Made by a program: the position numbers and the translations under genes. A stretch of DNA of 50,653 nucleotides from a virus: IMG/VR virus record IMGVR_UViG_3300008267_005788, positions 1-50,653 of that record, one strand, 5' to 3'. The notes under the pieces are model-generated. The model saw only the letters and a program-made list of their open reading frames with translations, searched no databases and was not told the DNA's origin. Positions 17,558 through 26,404 of this stretch are shown here, piece by piece; within the stretch, counting starts at the first letter, position 1, and each line of letters opens with the position of its first letter.

Positions 17558-19189
17558 TCACTTTATTATAATAAAATTGTTTAATACTAATACGCCAATA
17601 TCGGTATTCATAAATGTATCATACGCCATCCTTGGTGTCAATACCATAGTTTGTCCTCTTACATTGAATGACGTATTTAATAAAATAGGGGGATTGTCTG
17701 TACTTTCTGAAAACTTGGTAAGCAATTTATGAATAGTCGGGTTTTGTTCTCTTGTTACACTTTGTATTCTAGCCGTTCCATCAACGTTTGATACTTCCTT
17801 TAATAAATTTCTATGTTCTTCTTTAACTTGAACTACCTGGTTCATATATGGAACATAATCCTCTTCTTTAAAGCACGTAGATTGTATGTCAAACCTAACC
17901 ATTGGTGCAAATGGGCGAAACCCTTCTCTCTTCTTAATAATACTATTTACTTTATCTCTGGTACCATCAATAAATGGATTTGCTAAAATTGACCGATGAC
18001 CTAATGCCCGTGCACCAAATTCAGACTTTCCACGTAACCAACCAACTACCTTTCCTTTTTGTAACTCTTGGGAAACTATTTCATATAATTTATCGTCACT
18101 AACCTTTTGTAATTGCACTTCTGGTAGCTGACTAATGATATCGTCATCAGAATACTCTGGTCCTAAGAACGGAGTTTCTTTTATGCGAGGAACAATCCCA
18201 TCTCGATGATGTAAATAACCCAATACCGCACCAACAGAAGACCCTGCATCTGATGGAGCAGGTGGAATCCATAATTCCATAAAGGGTGTATATTTTTTAA
18301 TTTTTCCGTTAGCAACACCGTTGTACGCACACCCACCACCTAGACATAAATTTCTGATGTCTGTTTCTTGTGCGATTTGATTTAACAAAGTAAATAGTTG
18401 TTCCTCGTATACTCGTTGAACCGCTGCGGCAATATCTTTATGAATTGGTAGTATTTCTTCTTCTGGTAATCGATTTGGTACACCTAATACTGCAGATAAG
18501 TTTTCGTTAAACATTACCTTATTTGATTTGTTCCAAACGAAATGGTCCATATTTAATTTGTTCACAATATTATAATACTTAGATGAGTCACCAAATCCTG
18601 CTAATCCCATCAGTTTATATTCACCATTATTTGGTTTAAATCCAAGGAACGAAGTCATAGCGGAGTAAAATAGTCCTAATGACTGTGGATATTTCATCAG
18701 AGGTTTGAATGTGAACTTACCATCCTCAACAATTGCCACCACCACTGTATCAGTTTCACCTACTCCATCTACAGAAACTACAACAGCATTATCAAACTTT
18801 GATGTGTAGTAAGAATAATATAAATGTGAATGGTGGTGTGGTTGATAATAGATATTTTTCCCGAACTTTTTCTCTAAAGTTCTGGTATTATCGTACAATG
18901 AGATTAATGCGTTTTTAGTGACGGAAATAGATGAGATTGGATTCTTAATGTAATTTTTAAGTATTCTGCTAAGTTTCAATAAAGGGGTTTCATAGAAGCA
19001 GAATTTTTCTATCTCATCTAGACCAATATTATAAGTGTCTAGTATGTATTTTAATCCGTTATACGGAAAGGATGAATCGTGTTTTTTACCTGTAAACCTT
19101 TCTTCTTCACAAGCAAAAACCAATTCACCGTTTTTAAACAAACAAATAGACGAATCGTGATAGAAACACGATATTCCGATTACGTACAT
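17558..19189 (-). CDS. O-carbamoyltransferase (NodU/CmcH family)
   Basis: A 543-residue, full-length protein. The N-terminal Kae1/YgjD-like domain has HHHSH (118-122), VSVDGVGETD (138-147) and LGGGCAYNG. The C-terminal carbamoyl-transfer domain has VGWLRGKSEFGARALGHRS and FRPFAPMV. The family activates carbamoyl phosphate with ATP and moves the carbamoyl group to a sugar hydroxyl, as in nodulation factors and antibiotics. It overlaps the end of the SGNH gene upstream by 10 bases, with GGAGG inside that gene. Strong support for decoration of a sugar. Confidence 0.92.
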   Translation of the reverse strand: MYVIGISCFYHDSSICLFKNGELVFACEEERFTGKKHDSSFPYNGLKYILDTYNIGLDEIEKFCFYETPLLKLSRILKNYIKNPISSISVTKNALISLYDNTRTLEKKFGKNIYYQPHHHSHLYYSYYTSKFDNAVVVSVDGVGETDTVVVAIVEDGKFTFKPLMKYPQSLGLFYSAMTSFLGFKPNNGEYKLMGLAGFGDSSKYYNIVNKLNMDHFVWNKSNKVMFNENLSAVLGVPNRLPEEEILPIHKDIAAAVQRVYEEQLFTLLNQIAQETDIRNLCLGGGCAYNGVANGKIKKYTPFMELWIPPAPSDAGSSVGAVLGYLHHRDGIVPRIKETPFLGPEYSDDDIISQLPEVQLQKVSDDKLYEIVSQELQKGKVVGWLRGKSEFGARALGHRSILANPFIDGTRDKVNSIIKKREGFRPFAPMVRFDIQSTCFKEEDYVPYMNQVVQVKEEHRNLLKEVSNVDGTARIQSVTREQNPTIHKLLTKFSESTDNPPILLNTSFNVRGQTMVLTPRMAYDTFMNTDIGVLVLNNFIIIK

Positions 19190-19902
19190 CTAACCTCCGT
19201 TAACAAAAACTCTGCCCACATTTTATGGGATACTTTATCGGGGTGATTTCTTGGGAGAAACCCACCACCACCCTCCTTTATATAATTATACATCGTTTTG
19301 TTTCTAAATGAGTTTGGCGTCCGTTTGAACAAAGATTTTAACGATAATTGGTACTTTTCTCTACCGAATGTATCTATTTTATCTGTAGGTTCCAGTGCGG
19401 TATCGTACTCGTAAAACACATTAAAAAAATAGTGAGGGATATTATTAATTGTGAGAAATGCATCCAGTGCGTTTACTTGGTTTAACGTTCTAATATACGA
19501 TGGAATGATTTCTGTCTGGTGTAGTACAAATTCATCTTCTGTAGTTCTATCTACGTCTGGTTGACCCCATTTATCGTATCCAATCCACAATCGTTCTTGT
19601 ACATACTTATTCCCATCCCACCACTCGAATCGTGTAGGTGCCGTCCATCCAATTATCACTATTATATCCTTAACAGTAATCCATCCCGATTCTTCACTCC
19701 ACATTTCTCCAGTGTCCAACCAATGTGATACATCTCGCATGGTTTGACGATAGATATAATCATTCGATACTCCAGCGGATGCATTATTGCAATCTACTCT
19801 ATCAAGTTCGGTTGACAAAATTTTAGAAAACCTTTCTTGTGTCTTGTTTTCTAATTCAGCTCCCCAAACCACGGAATCTCCATTAGTATATAAACATTTC
19901 AT
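19180..19902 (-). CDS. SGNH-hydrolase-like protein 3
   Basis: A 240-residue protein. The start MKCLYTNGDSVVWGAE holds a true GDS, NASAGVSNDYIYRQT is block II, VIIGWTAPTR block III, and HPDKVSHKMWAEFLL has the terminal His. Its 3' end carries the ribosome site (GGAGG) of the carbamoyltransferase gene. ATGA overlap with the next SGNH gene upstream. Confidence 0.7.
   Translation of the reverse strand: MKCLYTNGDSVVWGAELENKTQERFSKILSTELDRVDCNNASAGVSNDYIYRQTMRDVSHWLDTGEMWSEESGWITVKDIIVIIGWTAPTRFEWWDGNKYVQERLWIGYDKWGQPDVDRTTEDEFVLHQTEIIPSYIRTLNQVNALDAFLTINNIPHYFFNVFYEYDTALEPTDKIDTFGREKYQLSLKSLFKRTPNSFRNKTMYNYIKEGGGGFLPRNHPDKVSHKMWAEFLLTEVRCT
19193..19198 (-). promoter_or_regulatory. Strong ribosome site for the carbamoyltransferase gene
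   Basis: GGAGGT on the minus strand, 3 bases before the ATG at 19189 and inside the last codons of the upstream SGNH gene. It fixes the start and couples the two genes. Confidence 0.6.
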
Positions 19903-20813
19903 AATTTTAATAGTTTACACAATTCTGTATTTACAAATATTTCCATCATTTCAGCCGATGGATGTCCCCACTCATGACCAGAAACCTTTACATACTCGTC
20001 AAATGTATAAACTTTCGGTTCTTGAAACTCTTGGAACACGGGTATGTTATCGTTTCTATTATCTATAGTCCACTCTAACAAACCTTTATAATTTTTATAA
20101 TGCCAATATCGTTCGGAATTTATTGGTAATTTATCTAGATATGGTTTCAATACCTCCACATCATTCATCCAATTTTCTTTTGTATTCGGTTTTGGTTTTA
20201 AAAAATTATCACCGGACATATGAGAAAATATGTCACGCATACTCATATAATAAGCATCAATTCCTAACTCACTACATGTTTTTTCTAATAGTAACCAGGT
20301 TTCTAACCAATGCATGGTAGTATTTACGGTATTATCCCAAGTAATTTCTGCTTGCCAATAATGTATTGCGTTTTCTATATTAAAGAATTTTATAGCACTA
20401 TCTGGTCCCGTTGGCGGTTGAAACCCTCCTGTTAGATAAAAAACTCCAGGAGTTTTGTTCCAATTGTTGTGATATACTAGTGTATGCCCCATACCATGTG
20501 AATTTTCGTCCAGTGTCTTATGTAAATAAACAGACTGTCTTACTGCGGCTGACCACTGAATTATAACTGTTATATCTTTGGGATTTACATTTTCTTTTAT
20601 TAATCTATCCAAATGATATAGTATAATTCTACACATAGATACATTATCATTTGTAGCTACACCATAATTCATAACTTTATATTCTTTACCAAGTTTTTTT
20701 TGTAAATAATATGGCCATGAATTATGTACGTGTTGAGCCGGCTCAAAAACATTATCTGGATTTAGTCGTCGGTTATTTGTAAACGAACATCCTGTGGTTA
20801 AAATATATTTCAT
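19899..20813 (-). CDS. SGNH-hydrolase-like protein 4
   Basis: A 304-residue protein. MKYILTTGCSFTNNRRLNPD at the start is the GCS block, NYGVATNDNVSMCR block II, VIIQWSAAVR block III, and HEWGHPSAEMMEIFVN holds the catalytic His. It sits directly next to protein 3 (ATGA) and the two share the IxW block, so they may be an old tandem duplication. It follows the radical SAM gene, also by ATGA. Confidence 0.7.
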   Translation of the reverse strand: MKYILTTGCSFTNNRRLNPDNVFEPAQHVHNSWPYYLQKKLGKEYKVMNYGVATNDNVSMCRIILYHLDRLIKENVNPKDITVIIQWSAAVRQSVYLHKTLDENSHGMGHTLVYHNNWNKTPGVFYLTGGFQPPTGPDSAIKFFNIENAIHYWQAEITWDNTVNTTMHWLETWLLLEKTCSELGIDAYYMSMRDIFSHMSGDNFLKPKPNTKENWMNDVEVLKPYLDKLPINSERYWHYKNYKGLLEWTIDNRNDNIPVFQEFQEPKVYTFDEYVKVSGHEWGHPSAEMMEIFVNTELCKLLKL

Positions 20814-22066
20814 ATTTTTATAGATGTTATAGTTTTATAATCTGTGTCATTTAATACGTCGAGCTTTCTGGTGAGTTCTCCAACATACGTAGGTTCACAA
20901 TTCGAAGGACTGTTCATATAATTTATTAATGCGGTTATCTCATTTTTAGTTTTTTCAGAAGATAACGTTTTTATTTTTTCCGTGAATAATTTTGTTATTC
21001 TTTCTTTGTCCGACTCATTCATATTATTTAATGTAACGTATTTCGGACCCCATGCATAATAAAAACTAATACAATCTTCTTTATCGATGAATTTATTATT
21101 CATCATAAAATCAATAAAATCAAATATGTGTTCTATATTATAAATTGTAGTCGTATACTGAAAACTATATGAAATACCGTCTTGCGGTTCTGTTGTTGCC
21201 AGTGGTACCGCATGCTTCTTTAATTCGGTAAGATTTTTTACAAATGTATTATGGTTGAATCCTATCCGTTGGTACTCTCCTACTTCTCCAATTCCGTCAC
21301 AAGAAACTGCTAAATGAACTCGTTTAAATTTGTTCCAATATTTCACAAAATCATAATCACGATATTTTAGTACTGAAAGATTTGTATTATAATGCATGGT
21401 TAATCTTTTACGATTACCATAACCCGCAACAAAAGTATCTTCTAAATTTTCACTTAACCAAACCAACAATTCATAGTGTTGTTGATTAATTAATGGTTCA
21501 CCACCAGCAAAATACACACTTTTTACATTTTTAATATATGGTAAAATGTCTTGTATAATTGTATCACTAACTTGAATTACTTTAGTATCTTCTTGCGAAA
21601 TGTATGTAAACTCTCCATTTATTTTTATTTTTCTAGAGTCCTCATACCATTGAGAAGAAAACGCATGATTACACATTCTACACTTAAAATTACATAAATT
21701 AGAAAATCTAATATCAATGTGTTGAAATTCTATGGACGGAACGGAATAATCTTCGTTAAGTTTGGGCATTGACCAACTACAATCACCCTCAATACCCACA
21801 TTATTGTTGTACATATGCCGTGGAGAAAATTCACCAGCATCTTCTTTTTTATAACAAACATCGCATACTTTATTACGCTTTCCAGTCAACATATCCTTTC
21901 TAAGTTGATTATACTGGTCAGAGTTAAATATTTCCTCTATACTTTTATTTCGTAGAGATTGTTTTTCATCGAACCCTCCAGCGATACAGCATGGCTTTAC
22001 CTCACCATCAGGTTGCGTATAAAAATGTACAAATGGTAGTATGCAAAAAGTTTCTTTATTATCCAT
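20810..22066 (-). CDS. Twitch-domain radical SAM enzyme
   Basis: A 418-residue protein. An N-terminal cysteine-rich region (CC at 26-27, CDVC at 68-71) gives a twitch-type second cluster, and the radical SAM motif is C125-x3-C129-x2-C132 (CNFKCRMCNH). FAGGEPL is the SAM-binding GGE. Proteins of this layout are common in marine T4-like phages; some relatives act on peptides, others on sugars. The substrate here is unknown. ATGA overlap with the SGNH gene downstream. Confidence 0.85.
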   Translation of the reverse strand: MDNKETFCILPFVHFYTQPDGEVKPCCIAGGFDEKQSLRNKSIEEIFNSDQYNQLRKDMLTGKRNKVCDVCYKKEDAGEFSPRHMYNNNVGIEGDCSWSMPKLNEDYSVPSIEFQHIDIRFSNLCNFKCRMCNHAFSSQWYEDSRKIKINGEFTYISQEDTKVIQVSDTIIQDILPYIKNVKSVYFAGGEPLINQQHYELLVWLSENLEDTFVAGYGNRKRLTMHYNTNLSVLKYRDYDFVKYWNKFKRVHLAVSCDGIGEVGEYQRIGFNHNTFVKNLTELKKHAVPLATTEPQDGISYSFQYTTTIYNIEHIFDFIDFMMNNKFIDKEDCISFYYAWGPKYVTLNNMNESDKERITKLFTEKIKTLSSEKTKNEITALINYMNSPSNCEPTYVGELTRKLDVLNDTDYKTITSIKI

Positions 22067-22077
22067 TTCGTTAACCT

Positions 22078-22182
22078 TTAATGTTTGTATATAAACGGAT
22101 CTCGTTTTCTTAGTTCTTCTAATCGTTCTTTATATATTTTTTCTAACTTCTTTTTATTTTGTTTTTCTTTATACTTTTTATA
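22078..22182 (-). pseudogene. Out-of-frame tail of SGNH-hydrolase-like protein 5
   Basis: Between the SGNH gene and the radical SAM gene an open run of 34 codons reads YKKYKEKQNKKKLEKIYKER and goes on to RKRDPFIYKH, then a stop. It has no start codon and lies one base out of frame with the SGNH gene, whose stop TAA sits next to a run of five A. It looks like a Lys-rich helical C-terminus cut off by a one-base indel. Confidence 0.45.
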
Positions 22183-22837
22183 TTATGGAATTTGCTATAA
22201 CTTTGTGGCCATACATGCTGAAATGATTATCTGTTATTTGTTTATTTGTTTCTTTGGCGATACTAAGTTCACCCAGTATTGTACCAAAGTTATCATATGT
22301 ATTTCCTTCGTACAAAATTGGAATATGATTGTCAGGATATAATTCTTTCAATAAACTTCCAAGCGTTTCCTCCCACGATAATGCTAACCAATTTATTTTA
22401 AGACCGTTCAAATAAGTAGCTATTCTTACTATTTGGTTTACTATTTGTTCATCTATTGTTTCTTTTTTTACTTCAAGATTCTGTAAAATACTTCTTACCG
22501 GACTAGAAAATTGAATTACCATTAAAGATACATTATTTGGTGTCATTGAATACGGAAGTATATTTTTTAACGTTGTATATATACGATGGTTATCTCCTCC
22601 GTTTTCAAAAGTCAACAAATTAAACGGTAAATCAATTTGCTTAGAAACTAATGCTGGAAATCCATTTTGCTTTCTGAATTCGTCTACTTCAAACCCTAAA
22701 CTTTCAAATCGTTGTATGGGTCGTGATTTATAAAAGTTGTCACAGTCAGCCATCGACCAACCTTTGTTTTGCATCAATGGATAATATTGTAGTCCTTGTC
22801 CCCAAGTAAAACTATCACCAATAAATAAAGCAATCAT
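22178..22837 (-). CDS. SGNH-hydrolase-like protein 5 (GDS type), probably truncated at the C-terminus
   Basis: A 219-residue protein. MIALFIGDSFTWGQGLQYYP carries a classic GDS block, followed by LTFENGGDNHRIYTTL (block II), SLMVIQFSSPVR (block III) and DNHFSMYGHKVIANSI with the catalytic Asp/His. The frame stops right after that, next to an A-rich run, and about 34 more codons follow in a shifted frame (22078-22182). The active site is complete, so the enzyme could still work. ATGA overlap with the GT family gene upstream. Confidence 0.75.
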   Translation of the reverse strand: MIALFIGDSFTWGQGLQYYPLMQNKGWSMADCDNFYKSRPIQRFESLGFEVDEFRKQNGFPALVSKQIDLPFNLLTFENGGDNHRIYTTLKNILPYSMTPNNVSLMVIQFSSPVRSILQNLEVKKETIDEQIVNQIVRIATYLNGLKINWLALSWEETLGSLLKELYPDNHIPILYEGNTYDNFGTILGELSIAKETNKQITDNHFSMYGHKVIANSII

Positions 22838-23949
22838 ATTAAATCATTTTCTAATATGAAGTTTTTCAAAATAATATAACCTTCCATTTTTATAGTTTCG
22901 CATTGAATATTATTCTTAACAAATCTTGTGTGATTATCTTTATAAAACTGTACCAAATCCAATTCTAAAACCTTTTCCAATTGATCTACTGCTAACTTAA
23001 TTCTTTTTACCGGATCAGTCTCCGTATCATAACTATGGTCAATTATATCGTCAAACAAATCAAATCCCAAACTTCGTAAAGTTGAGACGCTCCCAGGTAT
23101 TCCTATATAAATTGGTACTTGATGTAATTTAAACGGTTTCCATGTTTTTTCAGTAAACGTGATAGTATCTGCATAAGTCATGCCACAGTCTATACCAACA
23201 ACATTTTCTGTAATTAAGCTTATTATTTTCTTAGAACTACCATCGTCAATTTTTAACGCTGGATTGTCTCCATTTTCGTCATTTAATTTTATTGGTAAGT
23301 ATTCCTTTATGTCCGTTAACAGTTTTATGTCATTTTCTGAAAAGTAAGGTAATGTGTTTACCATTACATCGTATTGTTCATAATCTATTTTTTCTGTGTT
23401 TGCATAAAACAAGAATGATACGCTAGAACTGTCTTTGTGTAACAAGTTTCTTTTTAGAAATTCCAATAACAATAGGATTCTATGAGTTCGCAATCTTCCA
23501 TTTAAACAAGAAAACCCATTTTCTTTTTTATAAACAAAAGGATAATTTATATTATAATGTTGATTATGTCTGCTATGTGAAAAGTTTTCAAAAAATGCTA
23601 ACGGTGATATTTTAAAAGAAGCACAAACTTTTACATTTTCATCAAAACTATCTGGTAGTTCGCAGTCAGCTATTAAGTAAAATTGAATGTTTGAATGCTT
23701 TTTGGTTATTTGATAAAATATTAACAAAAAATCTTCTATACAACCACTCTCAGCTACTATACTAACAATAACTTTTGTATGTTGACCGATGTGTGGTAAA
23801 ATGTCATCAAAATTATCTTGAATATTATCTCTGGATAATACTATTATATCATATATTCCTACGTGATTACTAAATCGTGTATCAATTTCTGTGTAGAACG
23901 TAGAAAATAAGTCTCCTGCTATGCAGTCATAATCTAAAATTCTTTTCAT
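22834..23949 (-). CDS. Putative GT-B glycosyltransferase, island family member B
   Basis: A 371-residue member of the five-gene family. SCLNGRLRTHRILLLLEFLKR near residue 143 is the HR motif. FTEKTWKPFKLHQVPIYIG and SLGFDLFDDIIDHSYD form the C-terminal signature. Members A and C-E have a TETxx/PETxx step before the EK motif which this copy lacks (GIDCGMTYADTITFTEK). GT-B donor-site similarity is the basis for the call; donor and acceptor are unknown. Confidence 0.5.
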   Translation of the reverse strand: MKRILDYDCIAGDLFSTFYTEIDTRFSNHVGIYDIIVLSRDNIQDNFDDILPHIGQHTKVIVSIVAESGCIEDFLLIFYQITKKHSNIQFYLIADCELPDSFDENVKVCASFKISPLAFFENFSHSRHNQHYNINYPFVYKKENGFSCLNGRLRTHRILLLLEFLKRNLLHKDSSSVSFLFYANTEKIDYEQYDVMVNTLPYFSENDIKLLTDIKEYLPIKLNDENGDNPALKIDDGSSKKIISLITENVVGIDCGMTYADTITFTEKTWKPFKLHQVPIYIGIPGSVSTLRSLGFDLFDDIIDHSYDTETDPVKRIKLAVDQLEKVLELDLVQFYKDNHTRFVKNNIQCETIKMEGYIILKNFILENDLI

Positions 23950-23954
23950 AATAT

Positions 23955-24719
23955 TTACTTTTTAATGTGGTACGCTTTATCATGTGAACGAATTCTAATT
24001 ATATCGTCACCAAAAAATTCTCGTACAACTTTCATAACTCCAGCATGAAATCTTGAACCGTCCTCAAATCTATATGTGTCTGATTCTATAATTTTATCTG
24101 GTGCATTTTTCAAATCGTACTTTTCGTAAAAGGAATCATCCCCACTTAAATCATCCAAAACCATTACGCCACCACGTTTTAGTTTATTATAGCCGTTTTC
24201 TATATCAGATTTTGCTATACTATACTCGTGCCCACCATCAATAAACACCATATCATAATAGTCATCTTTCATTTGATGTATTACTTGTCTTGAGTCACCT
24301 TCAAACACTGTGATAATATCATCTACTTTAAACTTCTTAGCTTCTGACCACAAGTGAAATTTCCAATAGTCTACGTTGTTTGGACTAAATGCCCATTCCT
24401 CTTCTTTATCCACAGTCAAATTACCCTTGAACCAATCAATAACGTGAAGTTCACCATTTATCATTGGTAGTTTTAATACTTTTGCAATCTCTACTGCATC
24501 ACCGCCCTGCGCACATCCAATTTGTAAAATTTTGGGACGTTCTTGTTGGTTATCGAATTCATTGTATCCGCAAAAGTTTGCTTTCATATGCGTATATACA
24601 AACATCGATATCCACGGAAAAGGTAATACCCATTCCGATGGCGAAAATGTATGCCGTTCCTCTTCCGTTACGAACCATTCTGAAAAATCCAACGGTGTAA
24701 TTTTATGAAATCTACTCAT
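23955..24719 (-). CDS. Class I SAM-dependent methyltransferase
   Basis: A 254-residue protein. ILQIGCAQGGDAVEIAKVL at about residue 64 is motif I, LHVIDWFKG motif II, and MVFIDGGHEYSIAKSDIENG with LKRGGVMVLDDLSGDD fits the Methyltransf_24/CmcI type, in which an Asp/His/Asp set holds a metal. Such enzymes often O-methylate sugars and small molecules. It starts within the end of the SGNH gene (8-base overlap). Confidence 0.85.
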   Translation of the reverse strand: MSRFHKITPLDFSEWFVTEEERHTFSPSEWVLPFPWISMFVYTHMKANFCGYNEFDNQQERPKILQIGCAQGGDAVEIAKVLKLPMINGELHVIDWFKGNLTVDKEEEWAFSPNNVDYWKFHLWSEAKKFKVDDIITVFEGDSRQVIHQMKDDYYDMVFIDGGHEYSIAKSDIENGYNKLKRGGVMVLDDLSGDDSFYEKYDLKNAPDKIIESDTYRFEDGSRFHAGVMKVVREFFGDDIIRIRSHDKAYHIKK

Positions 24720-25623
24720 AATTTTTATTCTCTAAAAATTGTATAATTGATTTTGCTACGTATTGATGTTGTTCTAATGACATATGGTCATTATTTGTTT
24801 TTGGAAAATCTGATATTATTCGAGTTTTACCGAAATGAGTTTCCCAATCATTATATCTTACATATTTTTCATTATCTTTACTGACTAATGGTATAAAATT
24901 ATTACGATATCTATGTATAAAGCTATTGTCAGTTGTAAATATGAAATCGCTTGTGTCTCGTTCCCAGGTATCTATAAAATAGATTTTTCTTTTACCGTCA
25001 GATTCCCATTCAATAATGGTATTAAAAAATATATAAAAAACAGATTCGTACCATTCGTATCTTTTCTTATTTAATACATTCAAAAATTCAGGATTATCTG
25101 TGTCCAATCCAGTTATTTTTTTATAGAAATCTAATAAATATGTTTCTTTGTCATTTAAACTTTCCTTCTGTAATACTTTAGTTAATACGTTATGCATTAA
25201 CCAACCCGAAAATGGACGGTTTATATCGCCGTTGCCATCTTCTCGGCCTAAGACACAAGTATCACACATACAATTAGACGTAAGATGCAATGCTTCTCTT
25301 GAAAATGAAGAAAATTGAATAATAATTGTATCAATATACAAATTAGGATTAAATAAAAATCTATGTGCTGTACTAATATTAGATGCTAAAGTTCCACCAT
25401 TATTAAGACTAACGAAGGAATGTTTATTAAAATGTTTAGCAACTAGTCCCGCAAATCTATTTTCTTCTCGAAAACTAACACCGTCCATATCTTGTTTATG
25501 CATTAATGCAGACCAAGTATTATCTTGAGTTCTTTCTGCAATCCACTTTGGAGTATTACAATAAAGCTCCAATCCTTCTCCCCAAGTAAAGCTATCTCCT
25601 AAAAATAAGATGCCGTGTTTCAT
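24712..25623 (-). CDS. SGNH-hydrolase-like protein 6 (GDS type)
   Basis: A 303-residue protein with a clear GDSFTWGEG block at residues 9-17, SLNNGGTLASNIST (block II) and TIIIQFSSFSR (block III). NNDHMSLEQHQYVAKSIIQF carries the terminal Asp/His. It is closest to protein 5, and both have a 50-60 residue insert after the first block. A middle CMCDTC pair (about residues 120-125) is unusual. It starts 1 base after the chimeric epimerase/E1-beta gene. Confidence 0.75.
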   Translation of the reverse strand: MKHGILFLGDSFTWGEGLELYCNTPKWIAERTQDNTWSALMHKQDMDGVSFREENRFAGLVAKHFNKHSFVSLNNGGTLASNISTAHRFLFNPNLYIDTIIIQFSSFSREALHLTSNCMCDTCVLGREDGNGDINRPFSGWLMHNVLTKVLQKESLNDKETYLLDFYKKITGLDTDNPEFLNVLNKKRYEWYESVFYIFFNTIIEWESDGKRKIYFIDTWERDTSDFIFTTDNSFIHRYRNNFIPLVSKDNEKYVRYNDWETHFGKTRIISDFPKTNNDHMSLEQHQYVAKSIIQFLENKNYE

Positions 25624-25624
25624 A

Positions 25625-26404
25625 TTAATATAATTCAGGATATTCGTTTATGATATAAACACCAGGTGTATTTATTGCTAAGTTATAATTATCTCGTACA
25701 CTCTCTGCGGTGGTACAGTCTAATAAAGTTACAGTCTTTAACATTTCACCGAAAGGTTTTATATAGTTTGCCTTGTGTTGATGTCCTGGGTCCAGTGGTT
25801 TATCGGAACCCTTACCTACCCGTACAATAACGTGTACTTTTTTACTCGTCATCAACTCATATTTATCCAAGTGATTAACCAATTGATTCATTGCGGAGAT
25901 TAAAAAATCCCACCGTGGATAGAAACTAACAACTAATTTTCCTGTCATCGCCATACCTAATGTCATACCCATTTGGGTTTCTTCCATAACAGGAGTTTCT
26001 ATCATTCGTTCTTTTGGTAATCCTTCAATTGTTTTTGACATAGGATTGCCATAATAATCGTACTTTGGGGTCCATCCCAAATTCTTTAACTTAGCATTAT
26101 CAAGTAATCTGACGGGTATCATTGGTGCCTTATTATTTACAAAACTAATAGGATTTGTGTTACCTTCAATTTCTTTGATGGCATTTAATACTTCCATTAC
26201 CGTGTACCCTTCTCCATAAGATACATTGTAAATATCATATGTGTTAACCTTTTCTGCGACCGTAATAAATCCACTTACCATATCGTCAACGTGGATAACA
26301 TCACGAACTTCAGTTCCATCTCCCCATACTGGAATAGGGTTTAGTCCGTCAGCAACCTTTTGGATTGTGAATTTGATTTGAGAAGAAATCACACAATGTT
26401 TCAC
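25625..26404 (-). CDS. Chimeric ORF: epimerase C-terminal part fused to thiamine-diphosphate E1-beta-like domain
   Basis: 259 codons from a GTG. Residues 20-115 (VWGDGTEVRDVIHVDDMVSG ... LKNLGWTPK) are the C-terminal substrate part of an extended SDR epimerase, in frame with nothing upstream but overlapping the damaged epimerase gene by 56 bases. From about residue 119 on, SKTIEGLPKERMIETPVMEE, GMAMTGKL and DPGHQH follow the transketolase pyrimidine domain of E1-beta (glutamate in the ETPVMEE block), lacking its normal N-terminus. Neither half is whole. The partner E1-alpha gene is at 32551. The fused product may not work. Confidence 0.7.
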   Translation of the reverse strand: MKHCVISSQIKFTIQKVADGLNPIPVWGDGTEVRDVIHVDDMVSGFITVAEKVNTYDIYNVSYGEGYTVMEVLNAIKEIEGNTNPISFVNNKAPMIPVRLLDNAKLKNLGWTPKYDYYGNPMSKTIEGLPKERMIETPVMEETQMGMTLGMAMTGKLVVSFYPRWDFLISAMNQLVNHLDKYELMTSKKVHVIVRVGKGSDKPLDPGHQHKANYIKPFGEMLKTVTLLDCTTAESVRDNYNLAINTPGVYIINEYPELY

